Position numbers and translations under genes: made by a program. The notes beneath the pieces were generated by a model, which saw only the letters and a list, made by a program, of their open reading frames with translations, had not been told where the DNA came from and did not search any database. A stretch of DNA of 64,000 bases from Nitrospira sp. (GTDB taxonomy: Bacteria > Nitrospirota > Nitrospiria > Nitrospirales > Nitrospiraceae): contig JAVYIN010000005.1 of the NCBI GenBank assembly GCA_035968315.1, positions 930,001-994,000 of the forward strand. The letters run 5' to 3'. This document shows positions 33,029 through 42,397 of this stretch, piece by piece (the first letter of the stretch is position 1; each line of letters begins with the position of its first letter).

Positions 33029-35038
33029 ATGAAACTCATCGCCACCATGATATGCCTTCTCATCTTTACCGGCTGCGCATCCAGCCTGCCCTATTCCATT
33101 GCCATCGACGATCCGAACCCTGACGCGGGTGACGCCGGGCGAGCCCATTGCGTGCTTCGCCTCAACGAGGTCGTGAAACAGGTCGCCGGCACATACGCCT
33201 CATCCAACTGGACCGTTCGCACGCTACAAGATCGGTTCGAACATCGATTGCATGAAGCGACGCAAGCGTTGCAACAATGCACCGACGACAAGGGACGTTC
33301 CGTGCAGGCCACCCACTTCCCCCCCATCGAAGAGGTCGCGAAAAAATGGCTGACGGCCTATGCCGTGGACGCGACCGATCCGGACCAGGAACTGGACCGC
33401 TTTCGCGAGTACGTTCGCTCCGCCATACTCGTCCAGCAACTGGCCGAACGCCAACTCTTGCCGGACCAGGACCCTCGCAATACCTACCGTCTCGTCGAAC
33501 AGTCCGCCATGCGTCAATCGCAGTGGTGCGGCACACTATCCATCCCGCTCACGGCCCACCCACAACAGAACCTGGCGGCGACAGGAGGGGATGCCTCCTG
33601 CCTCGCCGCGCAATCCCTCTATCACGTGGTCACTTCTCCCACAGACCTCTACGACCGGCTCCTGTCCGACATGACCCAGGCTGAGGCCGCGAGCACACCG
33701 CGGAACCAGCGTTATCTTGTTCTCGGCTATGAACTACCCTGGGATGAAGATCGAACCTTGGTTCGCTATGGAGTGACGTTCTATTTCCAGCACACTCTGA
33801 CGGAGAGTGGCCAACCTTCCACCGGGACTGCCGCCAGGGCCCGCTTGATCGGCTATGACCTCGTCTATGCCAATGAGGCCGACCCCAAGCCATTGGTCGA
33901 GCCTGTCACAGCAGCGTCCCCCGAACGGTCCACGGAAAACCTCCTGCCCTGGCAAGACAACCCCTGGCGCATCACGGGATACCCCTTCTCACTCGTGATT
34001 GGGCTGAAGAATGCAGCCTTTGAGTTGGCCAAAATCCCCTTCAGCACCATCGCGGGGCTGGCCTTCGGACGGGACCGCGCAAACTATCCGCTGGAAAATC
34101 TCGAAACCGCCTATAACGCGCTCTATGTCGAAGCCACTACCCAAACCCGCGGAGGAGCCGAATGGGGGCTCTATCGCCTCCTCCTCGAGACCCCGCTGGT
34201 GGGACAGCTCTTCCAATACAATTTCAGCTTTGACCGGTCGGAAAAGGACGACATCGCGCAAGACACGTCCATTCGCCGCAAGCTGTTCCTGTCTCGCGGG
34301 ATTTACGGGGGAAATAAATGGGGGCAGGACACAGGATTATGGGCGCTCTTTGCGAAACACAGCTACCCCACCTACGACGTCTATAGCCCTCCCTACCGCC
34401 ATGGCACCGTCATCGATGTGGTCTGGTCGATGTTCAACCTCTCCCATGGCCCGGCCTATAGCGAAGTCCGGTATATCTTGGACCATGCAAGCCGTGAGGA
34501 TCGTCTCTATCTCGCCGGTCATAGCGGCGGGGTACAGCGCAGCGCCGCCGCCTCGCAAATTCTCACACACCATAAGTACCGTGTCGTCAAAGCCGTCGGC
34601 ATTGCCGGGCCAAGTATCGGACAGGCGCTGGTCGATCCACGGTATCCGGAGGCCTTCAAGGTCTACCTCAATACCGGGTCGGGCGCCAATCAAGATGTGG
34701 TATCGAAAGTCGGCGTGGTGGCGGGCGGCTTCTCAACGCTCCTCGACTACGCTGTCATCATGCCCCTGAAATACGCCGTGGGCAATCTCGTTCCCTGGAA
34801 ACGCGACGACATCTATCAGGGCTTCGACCGGATCGGCTTTTCCAATGCCACTATCGTGGAGGTCGCCCGTAAACCATCGAGCCGCCACCAGACGCCGTTG
34901 CGCCTCTCGTTCACTGATCGCTTAGTCTTCGACGCCTATCTCCGTAACGAGTTTGCCACTGCCTTCCGGGAAGATTTGGAACGGCCGGATAGCCCGCATG
35001 ACACAGAACGCGAGCACGCCGTGCCCTGGGAACGGTAA
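33029..35038 (+). CDS. Large lipase-like alpha/beta-hydrolase lipoprotein
   Basis: 669 residues from the ATG at 33029. The lipobox is FTGC (Cys16), so it is a lipoprotein. The long N-terminal part (about residues 20-370) has no family match by eye. The C-terminal part carries a serine-hydrolase nucleophile elbow in YLAGHSGGVQRSAAASQI (Ser about residue 501), followed by 'VVKAVGIAGPSIGQALVD', as in lipases or esterases. Catalytic Asp/His cannot be placed with confidence. Substrate could be lipid or a cell-envelope ester. The frame reaching back to 32939 is not needed. Confidence 0.72.
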   Translation: MKLIATMICLLIFTGCASSLPYSIAIDDPNPDAGDAGRAHCVLRLNEVVKQVAGTYASSNWTVRTLQDRFEHRLHEATQALQQCTDDKGRSVQATHFPPIEEVAKKWLTAYAVDATDPDQELDRFREYVRSAILVQQLAERQLLPDQDPRNTYRLVEQSAMRQSQWCGTLSIPLTAHPQQNLAATGGDASCLAAQSLYHVVTSPTDLYDRLLSDMTQAEAASTPRNQRYLVLGYELPWDEDRTLVRYGVTFYFQHTLTESGQPSTGTAARARLIGYDLVYANEADPKPLVEPVTAASPERSTENLLPWQDNPWRITGYPFSLVIGLKNAAFELAKIPFSTIAGLAFGRDRANYPLENLETAYNALYVEATTQTRGGAEWGLYRLLLETPLVGQLFQYNFSFDRSEKDDIAQDTSIRRKLFLSRGIYGGNKWGQDTGLWALFAKHSYPTYDVYSPPYRHGTVIDVVWSMFNLSHGPAYSEVRYILDHASREDRLYLAGHSGGVQRSAAASQILTHHKYRVVKAVGIAGPSIGQALVDPRYPEAFKVYLNTGSGANQDVVSKVGVVAGGFSTLLDYAVIMPLKYAVGNLVPWKRDDIYQGFDRIGFSNATIVEVARKPSSRHQTPLRLSFTDRLVFDAYLRNEFATAFREDLERPDSPHDTEREHAVPWER

Positions 35039-35320
35039 GAACCGGCCCGGCATGATCGGAAGAGAAGTTCGCAAAATCTGATTTAGACAATAGTCTCCGC
35101 CCCCTCACCTGCCTATCGAAGGAGGGGGGCCAAGCATTGGCCCTCTTCCCGCTCCATCCCCATCGGCTTAATCCCGTAAACCGACTCTTGAGGGATGGAC
35201 CCGAGCCCCCCTGACAACGTAGAATAAGGAACTGCTTTTCCTGCCCCCTCTCAGCCTCCGCGAAGGCGCGTTGGAAACAGCACCTCTCAACCGGCCGTCT
35301 TACTAGATGAAGGGATCGTC

Positions 35321-36412
35321 ATGAGTTTGAAATGCGGAATCGTCGGGCTGCCCAACGTGGGCAAATCTACCCTCTTCAATGCGCTCACCAAGTCGGGCAT
35401 CGCAGCGGAGAATTATCCCTTTTGCACCATCGAGCCGAATGTCGGCATCGTGGAAGTGCCGGATGAACGGCTGAAGGCGCTCGCCGAGATCGTGAGTCCG
35501 CAGCGCATCCAATACGCCACGACCGAGTTCGTGGACATTGCCGGACTGGTCGCCGGGGCCTCGAAGGGCGAAGGTTTGGGCAATCAGTTTCTCGCCAACA
35601 TTCGTGAGACCGACGGCATCGTGAACGTGGTGCGCTGTTTCGAGGACGACAACGTGATTCACGTCGCGGGCAAGGTCGATCCGCTCTCCGACATTGCCAC
35701 CATCGTCACGGAGCTGGCGCTGGCGGACCTGACGACCGTGGAAAAGGCGCAGGAGAAAAACATCAAGCTCGTGCGCGCCGGCAATAAAGACGCCGCGAAG
35801 CTGGGCGAACTGCTGGATCAGGTGGCCGCCTGTTTAAACCAGGGCAAACCGGCCCGCACCATGAAGCTGGATGCGGCGCAGCTGGCTCTTTTGAAGCCGC
35901 TCTGCCTGCTCACCCTCAAGCCCGTGATGTACGTTGCCAACGTGTCGGAAAAAGGGTTCACGAATAATCCCCTCTTAACCCGTGTGGAAGAATTTGCCAA
36001 ACAAGAAGGCGCGCCGGTCGTGGCCATTTGCGCCGCGCTGGAATCAGAAATCTCGGTGCTGTCGGATGAAGAAAAGAAGGAATTCCTGGCCGACACCGGC
36101 ATGACCGAACCGGGGCTGAACCGCCTGATTCGCGCCGCCTACGAACTGCTCGGTCTGCAAACCTACTTTACGGCGGGTGTGAAAGAAGTCCGCGCCTGGA
36201 CCATTCACGTCGGGGACACGGCCCCACAGGCCGCCGGCGTCATTCACGGCGACTTTGAAAAGGGCTTCATCCGAGCGGAAGTGATCAGCTACGACGACTT
36301 CATCGCCTGCAAGGGCGAAGCAGGCGCGAAAGAAAAGGGCAAGATGCGGCTGGAAGGCAAGGAATACGTCGTCCAAAACGGCGATGTCATGCACTTCCGG
36401 TTCAACGTCTAG
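35321..36412 (+). CDS. ychF: Ribosome-binding ATPase YchF (Obg family)
   Basis: 363 residues, standard length. P-loop [15 protein letters not shown] (residues 8-22), switch region '[18 protein letters not shown]', [24 protein letters not shown]-type change typical of YchF (ATP preference), coiled-coil middle, and C-terminal TGS-like domain with '[20 protein letters not shown]' and '[16 protein letters not shown]'. It hydrolyses ATP and associates with ribosomes, with a role in translation/stress control. ATG 35321 is chosen; a weak ribosome site (AGGGATCG) lies upstream. Confidence 0.97.
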   Translation: MSLKCGIVGLPNVGKSTLFNALTKSGIAAENYPFCTIEPNVGIVEVPDERLKALAEIVSPQRIQYATTEFVDIAGLVAGASKGEGLGNQFLANIRETDGIVNVVRCFEDDNVIHVAGKVDPLSDIATIVTELALADLTTVEKAQEKNIKLVRAGNKDAAKLGELLDQVAACLNQGKPARTMKLDAAQLALLKPLCLLTLKPVMYVANVSEKGFTNNPLLTRVEEFAKQEGAPVVAICAALESEISVLSDEEKKEFLADTGMTEPGLNRLIRAAYELLGLQTYFTAGVKEVRAWTIHVGDTAPQAAGVIHGDFEKGFIRAEVISYDDFIACKGEAGAKEKGKMRLEGKEYVVQNGDVMHFRFNV

Positions 36413-36416
36413 TCCA

Positions 36417-37505
36417 ATGCGGAAACAGTCTCTACTGGCTCCTGCCCTGCATCCCGCCATCCTTCCATCCCCGAAGCGACCGGTCACTGTAGCACGGGAT
36501 ACGACGGGGCCCATCACGACGGTCGCTCCGCTCCTTAGGATAGGTCTGCTCCTGCTCCTATCTGTATTCTCAGTCCCCACACAGGGGATCGCAAATCCAC
36601 CGAACCGGGATCTGCCGGTGATGCGCGATCTTGATTTGCATCACATTCGCCTCGTGGTCAAGTCGGCACCAGAGATGACGGACCGATTTCGTGAACGGGT
36701 GACAAACCTTTTCCTAACAGCTGGCCTTTCTCTGTATTCTCCAGCTCAGACTTATACCGCACCCACTGCGCTGCTGAAGCTCACGCTCTATCCCGCACCG
36801 CTCGGCGACATCTGCCCAACAAAGGTCTTATATACCCCCTCCATAGTCCTCATCGAACCGGTACTCGTGCCGAGAAACAGCGAAGTGATGCAGGACATCA
36901 CCTGGTCTGCTGAAACCTCTCCTCAAGCACGACCGCCGTTGACGATTGAAGAACTTGAACAGGATCTGGACTGGCTCATTTGGCGGTTTATTAAAGCTTA
37001 CCAACTGGCAAATTCCGCGCGACCCCAACAGAAAGTCGAATCCGAACAGGCGAACTCGATGAATCCACACGGTGATGATGGGCCTTCGCCTTTGACACCT
37101 GATACCCGCACCGGCGTTAGCATGCACGGCCTTTCTCTCGACAGGGTGCAGTTGTCGGTCGTAGCGGGGCGATTGACCCCCCCGCTTGCAACCAAAGCGC
37201 TTCGTCAATTCAGAGCCGCGGGCCTTTCCATATCTCTCGAACCTCAAGGACAAGATACGGCGAGTCTGTCGCTTGAAATGACCCAGCGGGCCATCAGCGA
37301 GCACTGCCCGGGTAAGGTTTTCTATAAAGCAGGACTCTTTCTCGTCGAGCAAGTCACGCTTATCCGCAACCAACGGATCCGCATCTGGAGCGACACCTGG
37401 GCCCGGGAACATATCCAGATCGCCCCGCCAGTGTCTTTGCAGCAATTCGAGTCCGACCAAGAATCTTTGCTGGGAGAATTCATTCGGGCATTTCAGGCAA
37501 ACTAG
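36417..37505 (+). CDS. Hypothetical secreted/membrane-attached protein with an internal duplication
   Basis: 362 residues. A hydrophobic segment LLRIGLLLLLSVFSVP lies near residues 38-55, followed by 'TQGIANPPNRDLPV'; so a signal-anchor or signal peptide with a long N-region. Two related halves follow: the first (about 70-195) has LHHIRLVVKSAPEM...PLGDICPTKVLYTPSIVLIEPV...LIWRFIKAYQ, the second (about 235-360) has LDRVQLSVVAGRL...ISEHCPGKVFYKAGLFLVEQV...LLGEFIRAFQ. Each has one Cys at the same place, so possibly an inter-repeat disulfide. No family is recognised. It starts 4 bases after ychF. Confidence 0.65.
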   Translation: MRKQSLLAPALHPAILPSPKRPVTVARDTTGPITTVAPLLRIGLLLLLSVFSVPTQGIANPPNRDLPVMRDLDLHHIRLVVKSAPEMTDRFRERVTNLFLTAGLSLYSPAQTYTAPTALLKLTLYPAPLGDICPTKVLYTPSIVLIEPVLVPRNSEVMQDITWSAETSPQARPPLTIEELEQDLDWLIWRFIKAYQLANSARPQQKVESEQANSMNPHGDDGPSPLTPDTRTGVSMHGLSLDRVQLSVVAGRLTPPLATKALRQFRAAGLSISLEPQGQDTASLSLEMTQRAISEHCPGKVFYKAGLFLVEQVTLIRNQRIRIWSDTWAREHIQIAPPVSLQQFESDQESLLGEFIRAFQAN

Positions 37506-37609
37506 GATAGGTCAAGCACCCAGCACAGAGGACGTACGTACCACAGTTGGCACATCTTGCAGGAAACAACCGTACCGAGTACTCTGCTGTAAGAAAGCCC
37601 ATCGCGCGT

Positions 37610-37840
37610 ATGAACCAACCAATACCACCGCCCCATCCACGCGATCCGCTGCACGGAATCACGCTGGAGACCATCGTCACGCAACTGGTCGAACGACACG
37701 GCTGGGAGGTGTTGGGGAAACGCCTCCCCGTCCGCTGTTTCCTGCATAACCCCAGTATCAAATCCAGCCTCACCTTTTTGCGCAAAACGCCCTGGGCGCG
37801 GGAGCGGGTGGAAGGCATGTACATCGCGGAACTGCCGTGA
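37610..37840 (+). CDS. VF530-family DNA-binding protein
   Basis: 76 residues: [59 protein letters not shown]. This is the complete VF530 (DUF2132) pattern, a small helical fold with structural similarity to DNA-binding proteins. Start at the ATG of [11 protein letters not shown]. It precedes YaeQ by 15 bases. Confidence 0.88.
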   Translation: MNQPIPPPHPRDPLHGITLETIVTQLVERHGWEVLGKRLPVRCFLHNPSIKSSLTFLRKTPWARERVEGMYIAELP

Positions 37841-37855
37841 CGGAACACTGATACG

Positions 37856-38416
37856 ATGGCATTGAACGCGACCATTTACAAAGCGTCCCTGCAAATCTCC
37901 GATATGGACCGCCAATACTACGGCGATCATGCGGTCACGCTCGCGCGCCATCCGTCAGAAACTGACGAGCGCATGATGATGCGGCTGCTGGCCTTTGCAT
38001 TACACGCCCACGAACACTTGTCCTTCGGCCGGGGCATCGGCGTCGAAGACGAACCGGCGCTCTGGCAAAAGGATCTCACCGGCGCCATCGACCTCTGGAT
38101 CGAGGTGGGCCAGCCGGAGGAGAAATTGCTCCGCCAGGCCTGCGGCCGTGCTAAGCAGGTCGTGGTGTATGCCTACGGCGGCCGAGGGGCTGATCTGTGG
38201 TGGGAGAAGAACCGAGGCACCCTGGAGCGATTGCACAATCTCACGGTGGTCAATCTTCCGTCAGACGGGAGCCGCGCCTTGGCAGAGCTCGCGCAACCCA
38301 GCATGCAGCTGCCCTGCACCATTCAAGAAGGACAGATGTGGGTGGGAGAAGGCTCCCATAGCGCACATATCGAATGGACGATCCTGAAAGCCGCCTCGAC
38401 TCCGTTCAAGTCCTGA
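37856..38416 (+). CDS. yaeQ: YaeQ family protein
   Basis: 186 residues. Starts MALNATIYKASLQISDMDRQ and has 'AVTLARHPSETDERMMMRLL', GVEDEPALWQKDLTGAIDLW and AKQVVVYAYGGRGADLWW, the YaeQ signature (a PD-(D/E)xK-like fold; the E-DxK-like residues are around EDEPAL and DLWIEV). Function in enterobacteria is linked to RfaH-independent elongation, not proven here. It overlaps by no bases with the downstream gene, whose start is 12 bases on. Confidence 0.9.
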   Translation: MALNATIYKASLQISDMDRQYYGDHAVTLARHPSETDERMMMRLLAFALHAHEHLSFGRGIGVEDEPALWQKDLTGAIDLWIEVGQPEEKLLRQACGRAKQVVVYAYGGRGADLWWEKNRGTLERLHNLTVVNLPSDGSRALAELAQPSMQLPCTIQEGQMWVGEGSHSAHIEWTILKAASTPFKS

Positions 38417-38427
38417 TCAGAGATGAC

Positions 38428-38823
38428 ATGACCAAGAGAACCCGCATTCCCACAGATGGCGAACCCACGGCCTGGGCAAGCCCATTCGCGGCACTCAAGA
38501 ACGTGACGCTCCCGCCGGACCGCGCGAACCAACCGACGGCCATCCAATCAGCCCTAGTACCCACCGCGCCAATGAAGAACCGTGGACGGGTAGACATCAT
38601 CCGCTCCACCGCCCATCGCGGGGGCAAAACGGTCACGGTGGTCACGGGTTTTGTCGGAATTGGACAGGCCGAAAAAGAACAGCTCGCGAAAGAGATGCAG
38701 AAGGCCTGCGGCGCAGGCGGCACGGTGAAAGAAGGACGGATCGAAATTCAGGGCGATCAGCGCGAGAGTGTAGCCCGCATCCTCACCGCAGCAGGCTTTC
38801 GCCCGGTGTTCGCCGGCGGATGA
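38428..38823 (+). CDS. yciH: SUI1/YciH-type translation initiation factor
   Basis: 131 residues. The SUI1 fold occupies the second half: 'RVDIIRSTAHRGGKTVTVVT', KEQLAKEMQKACGAGGTVK, GRIEIQGDQRESVARIL (the EIQGDH-like core). The N-terminal 55 residues are a variable leader. Bacterial SUI1/YciH proteins bind the 30S subunit in low abundance and monitor start-codon selection. It is the third of a run of small genes after ychF. Confidence 0.88.
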   Translation: MTKRTRIPTDGEPTAWASPFAALKNVTLPPDRANQPTAIQSALVPTAPMKNRGRVDIIRSTAHRGGKTVTVVTGFVGIGQAEKEQLAKEMQKACGAGGTVKEGRIEIQGDQRESVARILTAAGFRPVFAGG

Positions 38824-38853
38824 GCGGCGCACGCACCTTGCTTGACACCTTGA

Positions 38854-39819
38854 ATGCCGATCCTCACAATGCCCCGCATGCCGGAACAGATCATTATCGA
38901 ACGATTGGAATTCCGCGGACGTTGCGGCGTCACGCCTGAGGAGCGGGCCAAAGCGCAGCCATTGGCCGTCGATCTGAAGCTGGACTGCCGGATCGGACCG
39001 GCAGGGCATTCCGACGATCTGGCGCACACGATCGACTATGCCGCCGTTGCCCGGCGCATCGTGGACATCGGCACCGCACAAGAGGCCTGCCTGCTGGAGA
39101 CCATGGCCGAGCGGTTCCTCTCCACGCTCTTCACAGAATTCCCTATCGAGGGCGCCACGCTGTGGTTACGAAAACTGCATCCTCCCATTAGCCAAGTCAC
39201 CACTTCCGTTGGCATTTCCCTGACTCGCACCAGACTCCAGCACCACCCGGAACAGAGCGGCTCGGCACCGGCCCCGTTTCTCCTGCAGCAAACGCATCGC
39301 CTGCCGAAAGGCCTCGTGCTGGATGTCGCGGCCGGCAGCGGACGGCATGCGCTCTGGCTCGCGGCTCAGGGTTTTCATGTCGATGCCGTGGATCGTGACA
39401 GCGCCGCGCTGGCTCAGCTTGCACAATCGGCAGCGGCGCACCGCCTGCCGGCCATTACGACTCGAACCGTGGATCTCGAACAGCCGGCCCCGTTCGATCC
39501 GGCCTTCGGCCGAGAACGGTACGATGCCATCGCCGTCTTCTTCTATCTCCACCGCCCGCTCTTTCCATTGCTTATCGAGGCCCTGAAGCCGGGCGGCGTC
39601 CTCATCTATGAAACCTTCACAATCGACAACCATCTCCGGCACGGCCATCCGCGCAGGCGTGAGTTCTGCCTGGCCCAGAACGAACTGCTCTCGCTGGCAT
39701 CGCCGCTTCACATCAGGCACTACGACGAAGGGGCCCACGACGGCGTGCAGGGTTCCGGCGCGACCTATACCGCGCAATTGGTGGCCCAGAAGCCCCAGCG
39801 ATTGGCGCTGCCTGCATGA
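38854..39819 (+). CDS. Dihydroneopterin aldolase (FolB) fused to a SAM-dependent methyltransferase
   Basis: 321 residues. Residues 10-125 are FolB-like: 'IIIERLEFRGRCGVTPEERA' (Glu of TPEE), DLAHTIDYAAVARRIVDIG, LETMAERF and the Lys in LWLRKLHPPI, the expected catalytic pair. Residues 150-320 are a class I methyltransferase: LVLDVAAGSGRHALWLAAQG (motif I), DAVDRDSAALAQL, 'YDAIAVFFYLHRPLFPLL', LKPGGVLIYETF. FolB splits dihydroneopterin in folate synthesis; what the attached methyltransferase modifies is unknown. A single open frame joins the two with a linker of about 20 residues. The stop overlaps the next start codon (ATGA). Confidence 0.85.
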   Translation: MPILTMPRMPEQIIIERLEFRGRCGVTPEERAKAQPLAVDLKLDCRIGPAGHSDDLAHTIDYAAVARRIVDIGTAQEACLLETMAERFLSTLFTEFPIEGATLWLRKLHPPISQVTTSVGISLTRTRLQHHPEQSGSAPAPFLLQQTHRLPKGLVLDVAAGSGRHALWLAAQGFHVDAVDRDSAALAQLAQSAAAHRLPAITTRTVDLEQPAPFDPAFGRERYDAIAVFFYLHRPLFPLLIEALKPGGVLIYETFTIDNHLRHGHPRRREFCLAQNELLSLASPLHIRHYDEGAHDGVQGSGATYTAQLVAQKPQRLALPA

Positions 39820-40664
39820 GCCGCATCGACCTCCATCTCCACACAACCCATTCGGACGGCAGCCTGCCTCCGGCCGAGGTCGTGCGGCTGGCCCACGAGG
39901 CCGGCGTGACAGCACTGGCCATCACCGACCACGACATCACCACCGGCCTTCCGGAGGCCATCACAGCCGGACAGGCGCTCGGCATCGAGATCATCCCGGG
40001 CATTGAAATCAGTTCGCGCTATGGAGAATCGGAATTGCACGTGCTCGGCTACTTTCTCGATTGGCAGGACCCGCAACTGAATGCGCGCCTTGCCACCCTG
40101 CGAGACAGCCGTCACCGCCGCAACCCGCAGATCATCGAACGGCTGCAATCCCTCGGAATCGACATCACCTACGACGAGGTGCGCGCCGTCGCCGGAAGCG
40201 ATTCGGTCGGCCGGCCGCACATCGCCCGGGTGCTCATGGACAAAAAGGTCGTCACCTCGGCCAAAGAAGCTTTTGACCGCTTCCTCGCCAACGGCAAGCC
40301 CGCCTATGTCCCGCGAGACCTGCCGGAACCCGCCGACGCCATCCAATGGATCAAGGCGGCACAAGGGCTGGCCGTCCTGGCTCATCCGACCTGGGTCAAA
40401 ACTACGGAAGGCACATTAACCGATCTCGTTCGGCAGCTCAAAGCCGACGGACTGGATGGCGTGGAAGTTCACTACAGCACCCATACCCCCCGTCAGACCC
40501 GCGAATACCTGAGCCTGGCCAAGCAGATTGACCTGCTCGTGACCGGCGGCAGCGATTTTCACGGCATCACCAAACCGGACATCGAGGTCGGAATCGGCAA
40601 GGGCACGCTGCACGTCCCCGACCACCTGCTCACAAAACTCAAAGATGCCACGGCTCGCCTCTAG
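39816..40664 (+). CDS. PHP-domain metal-dependent phosphoesterase
   Basis: 282 residues. PHP motifs in order: 'MSRIDLHLHTTHSDGSLPPA' (HxH), LAITDHDITTG (DHD), EIIPGIEISSRYGESELHVLGY (E and H), 'AQGLAVLAHPTWVKTTEGT', GVEVHYSTHT, 'DLLVTGGSDFHGITKPDIEV'. All metal-binding residues seem present. Family members are 3',5'-nucleotide bisphosphatases/oligonucleotide phosphatases (TrpH/RnaAM-type); the substrate here is unknown. ATGA overlap with the fused folB gene means translational coupling. Confidence 0.9.
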   Translation: MSRIDLHLHTTHSDGSLPPAEVVRLAHEAGVTALAITDHDITTGLPEAITAGQALGIEIIPGIEISSRYGESELHVLGYFLDWQDPQLNARLATLRDSRHRRNPQIIERLQSLGIDITYDEVRAVAGSDSVGRPHIARVLMDKKVVTSAKEAFDRFLANGKPAYVPRDLPEPADAIQWIKAAQGLAVLAHPTWVKTTEGTLTDLVRQLKADGLDGVEVHYSTHTPRQTREYLSLAKQIDLLVTGGSDFHGITKPDIEVGIGKGTLHVPDHLLTKLKDATARL

Positions 40665-40741
40665 CCTTCTGCATGTTTCCCGCTATTCATTGACTCCCTC
40701 CGCCACTCCGTTAGACTTCGGACAATTGCCCCTGACAACCC

Positions 40742-42145
40742 ATGATGTCGAACGCGTCCGGCTGGCTCATTCAATTTGCCATGGTCTCGCTGGTGGCCCT
40801 GTTTGCCGGGCCGCTGCTGAGCAAGCTCCCTCTCGCGCACACATTTCCGCTGACGCTCTTTGGACTGACGGGACCGCAGACAATCCGCCTCATCGTGGAA
40901 GCGACCGGCCTGCTGACCCTCTGGCTCCTCGCATTTCACGCCTTCCGGACCATGCCGGAGAATGGGCGAGGATTTTCATTTACCCGGCGCGTGATTCTGC
41001 CGCTGATCACCATCGCGGTAATCATTCTCGCGGATAAGACCCTCCGAGTCGCCGGACAGCCGCTGATCGACCGAATCGGCCCCCACCGCTATTACACAGG
41101 CTACACGGCAACCCTGCTTGCCGTCACTCTTTGGTTGAGTGCCACCTGGTTGCTGAACCTTGAGACGCTGCATCGGTGTTTTTCCCATCCCACGCCATCC
41201 AAGGGCCGGAACAAATCAAAACCCGCATTCGGCGAACACGCGCAGGCCGATGACGGAGCAGACACTCCCGATTCCTTTCCCTCGGCCTCCAACACAGCCA
41301 GCGACACCGGTGCTCCACCAGCGACGCTTGGACGATACAAGGTGCTCAAGGAACTGGGCCGCGGCGCCATGGGAGTGGTCTACCTTGGGAAAGACCCGAC
41401 CATTCAGCGATTCGTGGCAATCAAAACCATGCGCCTGGATGAAACCGACGATGCGGAGAAACAGCAGGAGGTCACGCTGCGGTTTTTCCGCGAGGCTGAA
41501 TCGACCGGCCGCCTCTCCCATCCCAATATCGTCACCATTTACGATGCCGGGGAAGAAGCGAATCTCGGCTACATTGCGATGGAAATGCTCCAAGGCAACA
41601 CGCTCAAAGACTGGTCGCGCAAACCGAACCTGTTGCCGCTCGACAAACTCATTCCCATTCTGGCCACAGTCGCCGAGGCGCTGGATTACGCACATCAACA
41701 AGGGGTCGTGCACCGCGACATTAAACCGGCCAACATCATGGTCACCAAAGACCAGATCGTGAAGGTCATGGATTTCGGCATTGCCAAGATGGCCTCCTCA
41801 TCGAAGACTCAAGCCGATGTGGTGCTGGGCACCCCGACCTACATGTCGCCCGAGCAGATCGCGGGCAAGAAAGTGGATGGCCGATCCGATATTTTTTCGC
41901 TGGGAGTGGTGCTCTATGAGCTCTTGAGCGGCAAGCCTCCATTCACCGCCGACAACCTCTCCGCCCTGCTCTTTGCCATCGCCCATCATCCCTATCCATC
42001 CATACACACGATCAGGCCAGACCTGCCTCCGGCTATGCTGGAAGTCTTGAACTGCGCCCTGCAGAAAGATCCGGCGCTTCGGTTTCGGCGGGCCGGAGAG
42101 TTTTCCCAGGCCATTCGGGCCTGCCTCCAGGGACTTGCCGCTTAG
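40742..42145 (+). CDS. Membrane Ser/Thr protein kinase (N-terminal TM, C-terminal kinase)
   Basis: 467 residues. The first 145 residues hold four likely transmembrane helices (AMVSLVALFAGPLL; LIVEATGLLTLWLLAF; VILPLITIAVIILA; ATLLAVTLWLSATWLL). A low-complexity linker (about 145-195) leads to a complete kinase: GRGAMGVVYLG, VAIKTM, 'VVHRDIKPANIMV', DFGIAKM, GTPTYMSPEQI, RSDIFSLGVVLYELLSGKPPF. All catalytic Lys/Asp residues are present. The domain order is unlike PknB-type kinases, which have kinase first then one TM. No extracellular sensor domain is visible. Possibly expressed alone. Confidence 0.9.
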   Translation: MMSNASGWLIQFAMVSLVALFAGPLLSKLPLAHTFPLTLFGLTGPQTIRLIVEATGLLTLWLLAFHAFRTMPENGRGFSFTRRVILPLITIAVIILADKTLRVAGQPLIDRIGPHRYYTGYTATLLAVTLWLSATWLLNLETLHRCFSHPTPSKGRNKSKPAFGEHAQADDGADTPDSFPSASNTASDTGAPPATLGRYKVLKELGRGAMGVVYLGKDPTIQRFVAIKTMRLDETDDAEKQQEVTLRFFREAESTGRLSHPNIVTIYDAGEEANLGYIAMEMLQGNTLKDWSRKPNLLPLDKLIPILATVAEALDYAHQQGVVHRDIKPANIMVTKDQIVKVMDFGIAKMASSSKTQADVVLGTPTYMSPEQIAGKKVDGRSDIFSLGVVLYELLSGKPPFTADNLSALLFAIAHHPYPSIHTIRPDLPPAMLEVLNCALQKDPALRFRRAGEFSQAIRACLQGLAA

Positions 42146-42397
42146 ACCGAAGCACCCATGGCCTTTGACCTCTTCCATGCCGCCCAATCGGATATCGGCC
42201 GGAAGCGGCGGCAGAACGGTCTCCGCGCCGGAATCTGGTCACTCACGCCGTCTGGGTCGATCGGTAGGTGGAGGTAACGCTCGGCGAAACTCCGCTGTAA
42301 CCAGGCGACCGGTTCCTGCTGTGCTCAGACGGCTTGACCACCGGCATTTCGAATCATAGGCGCTGGACAAAGGAAATAGCGTGGAGGGAACGTCCGG
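42146..42397. other. Intergenic region with no recognisable element
   Basis: 250 bases between convergent genes. Short unsupported frames only. I see no terminator hairpin with a T-tract. Confidence 0.35.

Noticed and set aside
42240-42330. Possible structured RNA (riboswitch) upstream of nothing
   Set aside because: It lies between convergent genes and has no match to a known box such as a cobalamin riboswitch core.
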